From: Clostridiales bacterium
GTDB taxonomy: Bacteria; Bacillota_A; Clostridia; Christensenellales; Borkfalkiaceae
Direction of reading: 5' to 3'
Length of the DNA: 5,799 bases
Assembly (NCBI GenBank): GCA_015055785.1
Contig: SVHQ01000121.1
Location: 1 to 5,799, forward strand
Shown here: positions 1-5,799 of the stretch, in pieces
How the letters are laid out: every line of letters begins with the position of its first letter
Position numbering within the stretch: the first letter of the stretch is position 1
The notes under the pieces: generated by a model
Databases searched by the model: none
Told to the model about the DNA's origin: nothing
What the model saw: only the letters and a program-made list of their open reading frames with translations
Position numbers and translations under genes: made by a program

Positions 1-490
1 GATTTACGCCGCCGTTTTTCGCAGGAGGCGTCACCATAACGATTTCTCTACAGCCAGCTATTTTTGCAGGAATGGAATCCATTAAAACAGTGGACGGGTA
101 TGCCGCCGTACCGCCCGGTACGTACATACCGACTTTTTCAATCGGGGTCACTTTCTGACCTATTATAGCGCCGTCCTTTTGCTGTAAAGTAAAGCCTTCG
201 CGCGCTTGATGGGAATGAAATTCACGGATATTTGCCGCCGCCTCTTCCAATATCGCAATAAAATCTTTATCCACCTGCGCATAAGCCGCATCAATTTCCG
301 CCTTGGTTACTTCCAAGCTTTCCAACGTCACGCCATCAAATTTTTCCGCGTAAGCTTTTAATGCCGCGTCTTTATTGGCAATGACGTCTGCGATGATACT
401 CGCTACCACCCCTTCCACATTTGCCGTGGGATTGACGCGCGCAAATATTTCCTCGTTCGCCACTTCACCGTATTTGTATATCTTAATCAT
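1..490 (-). CDS. hisD: Histidinol dehydrogenase, N-terminal part (3' end outside window)
   Basis: Histidinol dehydrogenase is a zinc-dependent cytosolic enzyme that oxidises L-histidinol to L-histidine through histidinal, using two NAD+; these are the last two steps of histidine synthesis. The frame opens with ATG at 490 (MIKIYKYGEV...) and stays open for 163 codons to the window edge. The family is about 430 residues, so somewhat more than a third is visible. The diagnostic segment is residues 121-137 (GMYVPGGTAAYPSTVLM), followed by DSIPAKIAGC, a hallmark of the HisD N-terminal half. The zinc ligands and catalytic Glu/His of the family lie further C-terminal and cannot be checked. The start is supported by AGGTGA (495-500) 4 nt upstream and by the family N-terminus. 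It follows hisG by 32 nt with no terminator between, so it is probably co-transcribed. No frameshift or stop is seen in the visible part. Confidence 0.96.
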   Translation of the reverse strand, partial: MIKIYKYGEVANEEIFARVNPTANVEGVVASIIADVIANKDAALKAYAEKFDGVTLESLEVTKAEIDAAYAQVDKDFIAILEEAAANIREFHSHQAREGFTLQQKDGAIIGQKVTPIEKVGMYVPGGTAAYPSTVLMDSIPAKIAGCREIVMVTPPAKNGGVN

Positions 491-522
491 ATTCTCACCT
501 ATTAAAAAACTGTTTGCACGTC

Positions 523-1146
523 TTATTCTTCAAGCAGCTCTTTCACACTCGCCGCTAATTTCTCGATTTCTGCGGTCTTAAATTTAAAGCTTGCTTTGTT
601 GGCAATTAAACGCGCGCTGATAGGGAAGATTTCTTCCACTACTTCTAAATCGTTTTCTTTCAGCGTCGTGCCCGTTTCCACAATATCCACAATCACGTCC
701 GAAAGCCCTAAAATGGGGGCAAGCTCTATCGAGCCGTTGAGCTGTATAACGTCGATATCTCTGCACTTACTTGCATAGTACGCCTTTGCTGAATTTACAA
801 ATTTCGTTGCAACTTTCAACGTATTTTGACCGTCATCATAAAAGCCCTTTTTCGCCGCCACTGCCATACGGCAAACTCCTTTCTTTAAATCGAGAAGTTC
901 GTACACGTCGGGAGCGTATTCCGTTAAAATGTCTTTGCCGCATACACCGATATCTGCCGCGCCACGTTCAACGTAAATGGACACGTCGGATGGTTTCACC
1001 CAAAAATAACACACACCCTTTTCTTCGTTTTCAAATATGAGTTTTCTGCTATTTTCTCTAATAGAGGGACATTCATAACCCGCTCTTTCAAATATATCGT
1101 ATATTTTTTCTCCCAATCTGCCTTTGGGAAGCGCAATATTAATCAT
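523..1146 (-). CDS. hisG: ATP phosphoribosyltransferase catalytic subunit, short form (HisG-S)
   Basis: HisG condenses ATP with PRPP to give phosphoribosyl-ATP and pyrophosphate, the first and flux-controlling step of histidine synthesis. The 207 residues match the short form, which lacks the C-terminal histidine-binding domain of long HisG (about 290-300 aa) and depends on HisZ. Visible family motifs are IALPKGRL (residues 4-11), ERGAADIGVCGKDIL (60-74), KVATKFVN (111-118), LNGSIELAP (136-144) and the PRPP-binding signature VDIVETGTTLKEN (153-165). The ATG at 1144-1146 overlaps the hisZ stop as ATGA, and GGAGG at 1153-1157 sits 6 nt upstream inside hisZ, so translation of the two subunits is probably coupled. 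The protein starts directly with the first beta strand, as is usual for the family. Feedback inhibition by histidine, if present, must act through HisZ. Nothing appears truncated. Confidence 0.97.
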   Translation of the reverse strand: MINIALPKGRLGEKIYDIFERAGYECPSIRENSRKLIFENEEKGVCYFWVKPSDVSIYVERGAADIGVCGKDILTEYAPDVYELLDLKKGVCRMAVAAKKGFYDDGQNTLKVATKFVNSAKAYYASKCRDIDVIQLNGSIELAPILGLSDVIVDIVETGTTLKENDLEVVEEIFPISARLIANKASFKFKTAEIEKLAASVKELLEE

Positions 1147-2237
1147 TGTTTCCCTCCCGTTAAATCCACCAGATTTTGATAGCGGAGCGCATTTTTCGTT
1201 TTTTGCGCACTCACGCTTTTTCCTGCTTCGGCATAGCTTTTTACTGTATGGACGAGGGTTTGAACGTCCGTGTTTTCATCGTACAGTACTAAAATATCGA
1301 CGTCAATATTGCTTTTTTCTTGCTGGAAACCCTCCAACAAATCAAGATATACCGCAAAGCCGATGCCCCCCGATTTTCTACGCATTCTACTAAGCATTTT
1401 ATCATATCTGCCACCCGACAAAACACCTTCACCAATGCCGTCAATAAAGCCTTTAAAAGCGATATCGTCGTAATAGTTCATGTCGTTTACGACGGAAAAA
1501 TCAATGCGGATATTCTTGGCGTATTCCGTATTTTCAAGCATGTAACAAAGGTTTTTTAATTCGTCAAAGGCTTTTTTTGCGTTGGTTTGCTCACAAATAG
1601 GCGCGAGTTTTTCCAACACTGTCTTTGGCGCACCGTATGCATTTATAAGTGTCGTCAATTTTTTAATTTGCGTTTCTTCCACTTCGTATTTTTTGCATAC
1701 GGACAAGAGTTCATGCAAGTTCTTTTCCGCAATTTTTTGCATGATTTCTTTGTTAAATTTCTCCCCTTTTCCTATCTCCTCCAAAAGAGCGGAAACAATC
1801 CCTAAATGAGAAATATCCAACACAAAATCAGAAGAAATTGTTGCAAGACTGCCTGCCGATAAATACACAGTTTCGTAAACGTCGTATATATCGATATCGC
1901 CGATACATTCCAAGCCCACCTGCATAATTTCTTTAAACTGCTTCGTTTTGGCTGAAATACGATAGACGTTTTCATTATAGCACACCTTTCTCTTACCTGC
2001 TACGTCAACGTCGTTCTTGATAATCGACAACGTAACGTCTGGCTTTAAAGCGAGCAATTTTCCGTTGGTGTCATTAAATGTAATCACCCCATCCCCTACG
2101 AGAAAATCCTTGTTTTCTACGTATAAATCGTATTCCTCAAACTTGCTCATCTTATAGGAAAGATATCCGTAGCGTTGATATAATCCACGCAACGCATAGG
2201 CTATCTTTTCTTCTGTTTTTAAAATTGCATTGGGCAT
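1143..2237 (-). CDS. hisZ: ATP phosphoribosyltransferase regulatory subunit HisZ
   Basis: HisZ is a paralogue of histidyl-tRNA synthetase that has lost aminoacylation and serves as the activating, histidine-sensing partner of short HisG in a hetero-oligomer. The 364 residues show the class II synthetase core: an N-terminal helix and motif-1-like region (9-40), LALKPDVTLSI (62-72), a motif-2-like stretch ending in EIMQVGLECIG (103-113), GGRYD (275-279) and GGIGFAVYLDLLE (290-302). In HisRS the last motif ends in Glu-Arg; here the aligned pair is Asp299-Leu300, so the ATP-binding arginine is missing, which argues against a true tRNA synthetase. Only about 55 residues (309-364) follow, much less than a full anticodon-binding domain. 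The start is set by AAGGAG (2244-2249) 6 nt before ATG. The gene ends in a 4-nt overlap with hisG, its functional partner. A divergent HisRS is the only realistic alternative and is unlikely. Confidence 0.94.
   Translation of the reverse strand: MPNAILKTEEKIAYALRGLYQRYGYLSYKMSKFEEYDLYVENKDFLVGDGVITFNDTNGKLLALKPDVTLSIIKNDVDVAGKRKVCYNENVYRISAKTKQFKEIMQVGLECIGDIDIYDVYETVYLSAGSLATISSDFVLDISHLGIVSALLEEIGKGEKFNKEIMQKIAEKNLHELLSVCKKYEVEETQIKKLTTLINAYGAPKTVLEKLAPICEQTNAKKAFDELKNLCYMLENTEYAKNIRIDFSVVNDMNYYDDIAFKGFIDGIGEGVLSGGRYDKMLSRMRRKSGGIGFAVYLDLLEGFQQEKSNIDVDILVLYDENTDVQTLVHTVKSYAEAGKSVSAQKTKNALRYQNLVDLTGGKQ
1153..1157 (-). promoter_or_regulatory. hisG ribosome binding site within the hisZ coding end
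   Basis: The minus strand reads GGAGG 6 nt before the hisG ATG. These bases fall within the Gly-Gly codons of the last residues of hisZ (TGGKQ), and the hisZ stop overlaps the hisG start as ATGA. The arrangement suits termination-reinitiation coupling, which would keep the two subunits of the complex in balance. Coupling is inferred from the layout, not shown. Confidence 0.8.
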
Positions 2238-2273
2238 AAATTGCTCCTTTTTACTTTTTGAATAATCGTTTTG

Positions 2274-3509
2274 TCAAATCTTATGAATAAAAATACCACT
2301 GCGAAGCTTGGGTTCGAACCAAGTGGATTTTGGTGGCATGATCTCGCCTGCGTCCGCAACCGACATCAATTCTTCTAAGGAAGTGGGATACATCGCAATC
2401 GCAGCTCCACCGTTTTTACAGCGTTCCTCTAAATATTTAAGCCCACGAATACCGCCCACAAAATCAATGCGTTTGGACGTTCGGGGATCGTCTATCCCCA
2501 TAATCGGGGCAAGAAACTTGCGCTGTAAAATGGAACAATCCAACCGCTCTGAAGGGCTTTCCGCTTCGCATATTTCCTTTTTAAATTCTACGTTATACCA
2601 TTTGCCGCCTACAAACAAACCCACGCTGTGCAATTGTGCAGGTCTGCATACGTTGTCACATTCCGTCACTCTGCCTAAATTCTCTTCCACCGCTTGCAAA
2701 AATTCTTTTTCGCTCATGCCATTTAAATCTTTCAGCACGCGGTTGTAATCCATAATCTTTAAGCTATCCGACGGGAAAATCACCGAAAGAAAATAATTAT
2801 ATTCTTCTTCTCCCGTGGCGTTTCTTGCTTGCGCACGCCTTTTCAACCCCGCTTTGACCGCAGAGGCCGCGCGGTGATGACCGTCCGCAATATACAAACA
2901 ATCCAACGATAAAAAAGCTTGCTCTATTTCCTCGCTTGTTTCGCGAGAATCGCTTTCCCACACCGTATGCCGTACCCCATCGTCGGAAATAAAATCATAC
3001 AGCGGTGCTTTTTTTGTTTCTCGCACAATGATGTTATCCAACGTTTCGCTCTTGCGATACGCCAAAAAGATAGGCCCCGTTTGTGCAGCGCAGGTATCTA
3101 CGTGACGGATACGGTCTTCTTCTTTGTCTGCGCGCGTCAGTTCGTGTTTCTTGATACGGTTTTCGAGATAGTCGTCAATCGACGCGCAACCGACAATGCC
3201 TGTTTGCGCTCTGCCGTCCATAATTTCACGATAGAAATAGAATTTCTTTTCTTTATCCTGCGTATATACGCCAAGTGCTTCGAATTTTTTTAAATTTTCC
3301 GCCGCCTTTTCGTACACCTTTTCATCGTACAAATCGATCGACACATCTAAATCTACTTCCGCTTTGTCAATATGCAAAAATGAATACGGCTTTGCTTGCA
3401 CTTCTATTCTTGCTTCCGCGCTCGACATTACGTCGTAGGGCAGCGCCGCACATTCTTGTACGTATTCCGTTGTCGGGCGAAGCGCCGCAAATGGCTTCAC
3501 TGTAATCAC
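2274..3509 (-). CDS. DUF1015-family protein of unproven function, in serine operon
   Basis: This 411-residue cytosolic protein belongs to the DUF1015 family (COG4198-like), for which I know no firmly assigned activity. Conserved landmarks in order are VKPFAALRP (4-12), LPYDV (23-27), a charged HELTRADKEEDR block (122-133), IADGHHRAASA (207-217), DYNRVL (254-259) and the C-terminal MPPKSTWFEPK (391-401). No signal peptide or membrane segment is visible, and the length is normal for the family. The DGHHR motif resembles the nucleotide-binding motif of ParB/Srx-like proteins, a fold that includes archaeal and staphylococcal free-serine kinases. Together with its position 33 nt after serA, and with no serB in the window, this suggests a role in phosphoserine/serine interconversion; that is inference. 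The start is GTG, chosen because AGAGGAG (3517-3523) lies 7 nt upstream, the conserved N-terminus begins there, and the next Met (28) falls after the conserved LPYDV motif. Confidence 0.92.
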   Translation of the reverse strand: MITVKPFAALRPTTEYVQECAALPYDVMSSAEARIEVQAKPYSFLHIDKAEVDLDVSIDLYDEKVYEKAAENLKKFEALGVYTQDKEKKFYFYREIMDGRAQTGIVGCASIDDYLENRIKKHELTRADKEEDRIRHVDTCAAQTGPIFLAYRKSETLDNIIVRETKKAPLYDFISDDGVRHTVWESDSRETSEEIEQAFLSLDCLYIADGHHRAASAVKAGLKRRAQARNATGEEEYNYFLSVIFPSDSLKIMDYNRVLKDLNGMSEKEFLQAVEENLGRVTECDNVCRPAQLHSVGLFVGGKWYNVEFKKEICEAESPSERLDCSILQRKFLAPIMGIDDPRTSKRIDFVGGIRGLKYLEERCKNGGAAIAMYPTSLEELMSVADAGEIMPPKSTWFEPKLRSGIFIHKI

Positions 3510-3516
3510 CGTTTTT

Positions 3517-3523
3517 CTCCTCT
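3517..3523 (-). promoter_or_regulatory. Ribosome binding site that fixes a GTG start (DUF1015 gene)
   Basis: On the minus strand this reads AGAGGAG and ends 7 nt before a GTG codon at 3507-3509. No ATG is available nearby: the first internal Met comes 27 residues later, past the conserved FAALRP and LPYDV motifs. This strong Shine-Dalgarno match is therefore the main reason for calling GTG as the start. Confidence 0.85.
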
Positions 3524-3542
3524 ATCGCTTTTTCTAAATTGA

Positions 3543-4712
3543 TTATACGCCGTCAAAACAACGCACGCCAAACACGCCTTGGATTGCCGAAAGTTTGGCG
3601 ATAATTTCTTCACTTGCCTTTACGTTGGTTTCAACAATCGTATAAGCAACTTCCCCTTTCGAACCGTTCGCCATGTTTTCAATATTGATATTTTCCATGG
3701 AGAACGCGGAAGTAATCTGCGTCAACATATTGGGAATATTTTCGTTCATGATGCATACGCGAGGTTTTTCAGACATCGGAATACCCACCGTCGGGAAATT
3801 CACACTGTTGCGAATGTTGCCGCAGGTTAAAAATTCATCAAGCTGCTGCGCTGCCATAATCGCACAATGGTCTTCCGATTCCACCGTGGATGCGCCCAAG
3901 TGGGGAATGGCAATAATCCCTTCCACACCAACTGTTTCTTCCGTCGGGAAGTCTGTAATATACGCCGACACTTTTTTGTCTGCGATTGCCTTTTTAATGT
4001 CTGCCGCGCACACCAAGTCCGCACGCGCAAGGTTTAAAATACGTACTCCCTCTTTCATTTGTGCAATCGATTTTTCGCAAATCATATTCTTCGTCTGCGG
4101 CGTTGCAGGCACGTGCAAGGAAATGTAATCGCAATTTTTGAAAATTTCATTATAATCGGACGCTTGACGAACGGACGGCGCAAGGCTCCAAGCCGCTTTT
4201 GCCGTGATGTACGGGTCGTAACCCATAACGTTCATACCAAGCGAAATGGCTACGTTTGCCACCATACCGCCAATGGCGCCAAGACCGATAACCCCCAACG
4301 TCTTGCCTGCCAATTCATGGCCTACAAAAGCGGATTTCCCTGCTTCCACGGCTTTGGCTACCCCTTCTTGGCCTGCCAACGTTTGCGCCCATTTTACGCC
4401 GCCGATAATATCACGCGAAGCCAACACGAGTGCTGCTACGGCGAGCTCTTTCACGGCGTTTGCGTTTGCGCCGGGGGTGTTGAACACAACAATACCCTCT
4501 TTCGTGCATCTTTCTACAGGAATATTGTTTACCCCTGCGCCGCAACGGGCAATCGCACGTAAATTGGGAGAAAATTCCATATCGTGCAATGCAGCCGAAC
4601 GCACCATCACTGCGTCCTCTTTTTCTAAATCTGTGCCGAGTTCGTATTTCAAAGGCGAAAGAACGTCCGTACCCACTTTCGCAATTTTATTCATTAACTT
4701 TACTTTTAACAT
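3543..4712 (-). CDS. serA: D-3-phosphoglycerate dehydrogenase with C-terminal ACT domain
   Basis: SerA oxidises 3-phosphoglycerate to 3-phosphohydroxypyruvate with NAD+, the entry step of the phosphorylated serine pathway. The 389 residues comprise a substrate domain (about 1-90 and 285-310), a Rossmann domain (about 90-285) and an ACT domain (about 317-389). GLGAIG (143-148) is the dinucleotide loop, and Asp166 at the end of the next strand favours NAD over NADP. The likely catalytic residues are Arg230, Glu258 (FPTE) and His271 (PHLGAST). The loop around Arg230 reads NLARADLVC, where the family signature usually has Gly or Pro after Arg and Asp, Asn or Val at the Cys position. In the ACT domain, Asn325 and Asn343 align by eye with E. 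coli serine-binding Asn346 and Asn364, so serine feedback is plausible. ATG at 4712 follows GGAG (4723-4726) by 10 nt; Met7 has no better site. It lies 30 nt after serC. Confidence 0.96.
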   Translation of the reverse strand: MLKVKLMNKIAKVGTDVLSPLKYELGTDLEKEDAVMVRSAALHDMEFSPNLRAIARCGAGVNNIPVERCTKEGIVVFNTPGANANAVKELAVAALVLASRDIIGGVKWAQTLAGQEGVAKAVEAGKSAFVGHELAGKTLGVIGLGAIGGMVANVAISLGMNVMGYDPYITAKAAWSLAPSVRQASDYNEIFKNCDYISLHVPATPQTKNMICEKSIAQMKEGVRILNLARADLVCAADIKKAIADKKVSAYITDFPTEETVGVEGIIAIPHLGASTVESEDHCAIMAAQQLDEFLTCGNIRNSVNFPTVGIPMSEKPRVCIMNENIPNMLTQITSAFSMENINIENMANGSKGEVAYTIVETNVKASEEIIAKLSAIQGVFGVRCFDGV

Positions 4713-4722
4713 TTTCTCTTTT

Positions 4723-4726
4723 CTCC
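4723..4726 (-). promoter_or_regulatory. Probable serA ribosome binding site, long spacer
   Basis: The minus strand has GGAG 10 nt before the chosen serA ATG, at the long end of usual spacing, in an A-rich leader. A second purine run (AGAG) closer to the start is too near to act well on its own. The alternative start at Met7 has no good site in front of it, so the first ATG is preferred. Confidence 0.6.
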
Positions 4727-4742
4727 GTTTTCATGCTCTATA

Positions 4743-5799
4743 TTATACGTTCTTTGGATTGGCTTTTGCGAAATCCTGCATAAATTTCACCAATTTTTCC
4801 ACGCCCTCATACGGCATTGCGTTGTAAATCGAAGCGCGCATACCGCCCACCGAGCGATGACCTTTTAAATTCTTCAAGCCTGCCGCACTCGCTTCCGAAG
4901 CGAACTTTTTATCCAGTTCCGCATCCCCCGTCACAAACGTTACGTTCATCATCGAACGGCTGCTCTTTTCTACGGGAGCTTTGTAATAATCTTGACTGTC
5001 TAAATAATCATACAAGAGCTTGGCTTTCTTCGCGTTGCGTTCTTGCATCTTTTCCAATCCGCCAATTTCCAATATCCATTCATAAACAAGCTTCGCTACG
5101 TAAATGCAATAAGTGGGCGGCGTGTTGTACATAGAACCGTTATCTGCCTGCACTTTCCAATCGAGCATGGTAGGCGTATTTTCGCGCGCTTTTCCAAGCA
5201 AATCCTCTCGCACGATAACAACCGTCAAGCCTGCCGGTGCCATATTCTTTTGCGCACCTGCATAAATAACGCCGAATTTAGAAACGTCAATCGGTTCGCT
5301 GATGATGCACGAGGACATATCCGCCACCAAGGGAATATCCCCCGTATCGGGAATATACGGAAATTTCGTGCCGTATATCGTATTATTAAAACAAATATGC
5401 ACGTAGTCAGCATCTTTACGAAAACTTTCTCTATCCGTGAAAGGCACGTAGGAGAAATTTCCCTCTTTACTGGATGCTACCGCTTTTACGTCACCGTATT
5501 TTTGCGCTTCCTGATAAGCTTTCGTGGAAAACTGACCAGATAAAATGTAATCGGCTTTTCCGCTGCCATTCAACAAATTCAAAGGCACTGCCGCAAACTG
5601 CGTAGATGCGCCCCCTTGCAAAAATAAAACTTTATAATTATCGGGAATGGACATTACTTTGCGGAGTAATGCTTCCGCCGCCGTGATGATTTCTTCATAA
5701 ACGGGAGATCGATGGCTCATTTCCATAACGGACATACCGCTATCTTGATAACAAATCATTTCCGACGCCGCTTTCTCTAATACAGGCAACGGTAACATC
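4743..5799 (-). CDS. serC: Phosphoserine aminotransferase (5' end outside window)
   Basis: SerC is a PLP-dependent class V aminotransferase that converts 3-phosphohydroxypyruvate and glutamate to O-phosphoserine and 2-oxoglutarate. In organisms with the DXP-dependent route it can also serve pyridoxal phosphate synthesis. The frame is open to the right edge. The Met at 5796-5798 (MLPLPVLEKA) aligns with an internal position of E. coli SerC, just after the FSSGPA segment, so about a dozen N-terminal residues lie outside and this Met is probably not the start. Counting from it, visible motifs are SVMEMSHR (23-30), QGGASTQFAAVPLN (61-74), the PLP-lysine motif YAGAQKN with Lys184 (179-185), DNGSMYNTPPT (219-229) and GHRSVGGMRASIYNAM (313-328), all close to E. 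coli SerC. The C-terminus is complete, ending in TAA. Its serA partner follows after 30 nt. Its promoter and any leader regulation lie outside the window. Confidence 0.97.
   Translation of the reverse strand, partial: MLPLPVLEKAASEMICYQDSGMSVMEMSHRSPVYEEIITAAEALLRKVMSIPDNYKVLFLQGGASTQFAAVPLNLLNGSGKADYILSGQFSTKAYQEAQKYGDVKAVASSKEGNFSYVPFTDRESFRKDADYVHICFNNTIYGTKFPYIPDTGDIPLVADMSSCIISEPIDVSKFGVIYAGAQKNMAPAGLTVVIVREDLLGKARENTPTMLDWKVQADNGSMYNTPPTYCIYVAKLVYEWILEIGGLEKMQERNAKKAKLLYDYLDSQDYYKAPVEKSSRSMMNVTFVTGDAELDKKFASEASAAGLKNLKGHRSVGGMRASIYNAMPYEGVEKLVKFMQDFAKANPKNV

Noticed and set aside
491..522. Possible terminator between hisG and hisD because of an A/T run and AAACTGTTT near-palindrome.
   Set aside because: The stem would be only four A/T-rich pairs with a one-base loop, with no GC-rich stem, so it cannot act as an intrinsic terminator.
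2250..2278. Possible internal promoter before hisZ: minus strand shows a perfect TTGACA with TAAAAA 18 nt downstream.
   Set aside because: The TTGACA is partly made by the DUF1015 stop codon, the -10 element matches only 4 of 6 bases, and the predicted start would fall at or past the hisZ ribosome binding site, leaving almost no leader. Probably chance.
2308..2748. 146-codon open frame on the plus strand opposite the DUF1015 gene.
   Set aside because: Composition looks like a reverse-complement shadow (rich in Ser, Pro and Leu), with no domain features; the minus-strand gene accounts for the sequence.
3673..4128. 151-codon plus-strand open frame opposite the SerA C-terminal half.
   Set aside because: It is fully antisense to a well-conserved coding region and has no independent coding evidence.
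4246..4827. 193-codon open frame on the plus strand, antisense to serA and the end of serC.
   Set aside because: It lies opposite two clear conserved genes, shows no recognisable family motif, and is explained as an antisense shadow of their codon bias.
5796..5798. ATG near the right edge as the true serC start.
   Set aside because: Alignment with E. coli SerC puts this Met inside the protein, after the conserved N-terminal FSSGPA-type segment, so the gene most likely begins beyond the window.

Overview
The window lies inside a compact biosynthetic gene cluster in which every gene runs on the minus strand. In transcription order (right to left) the genes are serC (5' end beyond the window), serA, a DUF1015-family gene, hisZ, hisG and hisD (3' part beyond the window). 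Intergenic gaps are 30, 33 and 36 nt. They are followed by a 4-nt ATGA overlap between hisZ and hisG, and then a 32-nt gap. There is no intergenic stretch longer than 36 nt, no hairpin terminator, no RNA gene, no mobile element and no repeat array. The simplest reading is one polycistronic unit that joins serine synthesis to the start of histidine synthesis.

The short-form HisG paired with a HisZ regulatory subunit is a layout known from Bacillota and several other phyla. The serC-serA-DUF1015 trio is, from general knowledge, common in Clostridia. Moderate GC content, AGGAGG-type ribosome binding sites before the genes and the protein sequences all fit an anaerobic clostridial Bacillota member. 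Genus or species cannot be named from this sequence.

Serine part (2274-5799): SerA oxidises 3-phosphoglycerate to 3-phosphohydroxypyruvate, and SerC transaminates it to O-phosphoserine. A classical phosphoserine phosphatase (SerB) is not present in the window. The next gene is instead a DUF1015 protein with an ADGHHR motif, which recalls ParB/Srx-like proteins, a fold that includes known free-serine kinases. It is therefore a candidate for a phosphoserine/serine phosphotransfer step. This is the one gene of unknown function here and the most interesting lead.

Histidine part (1-2237): HisZ and HisG together form ATP phosphoribosyltransferase, the first committed step. HisD catalyses the last two oxidation steps. 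The remaining his genes would be expected to the left of the window. Apart from DUF1015, the region is ordinary core metabolism. Smaller points of note are an altered catalytic-loop signature and a partly conserved serine-binding site in SerA, and loss of the motif-3 arginine in HisZ.
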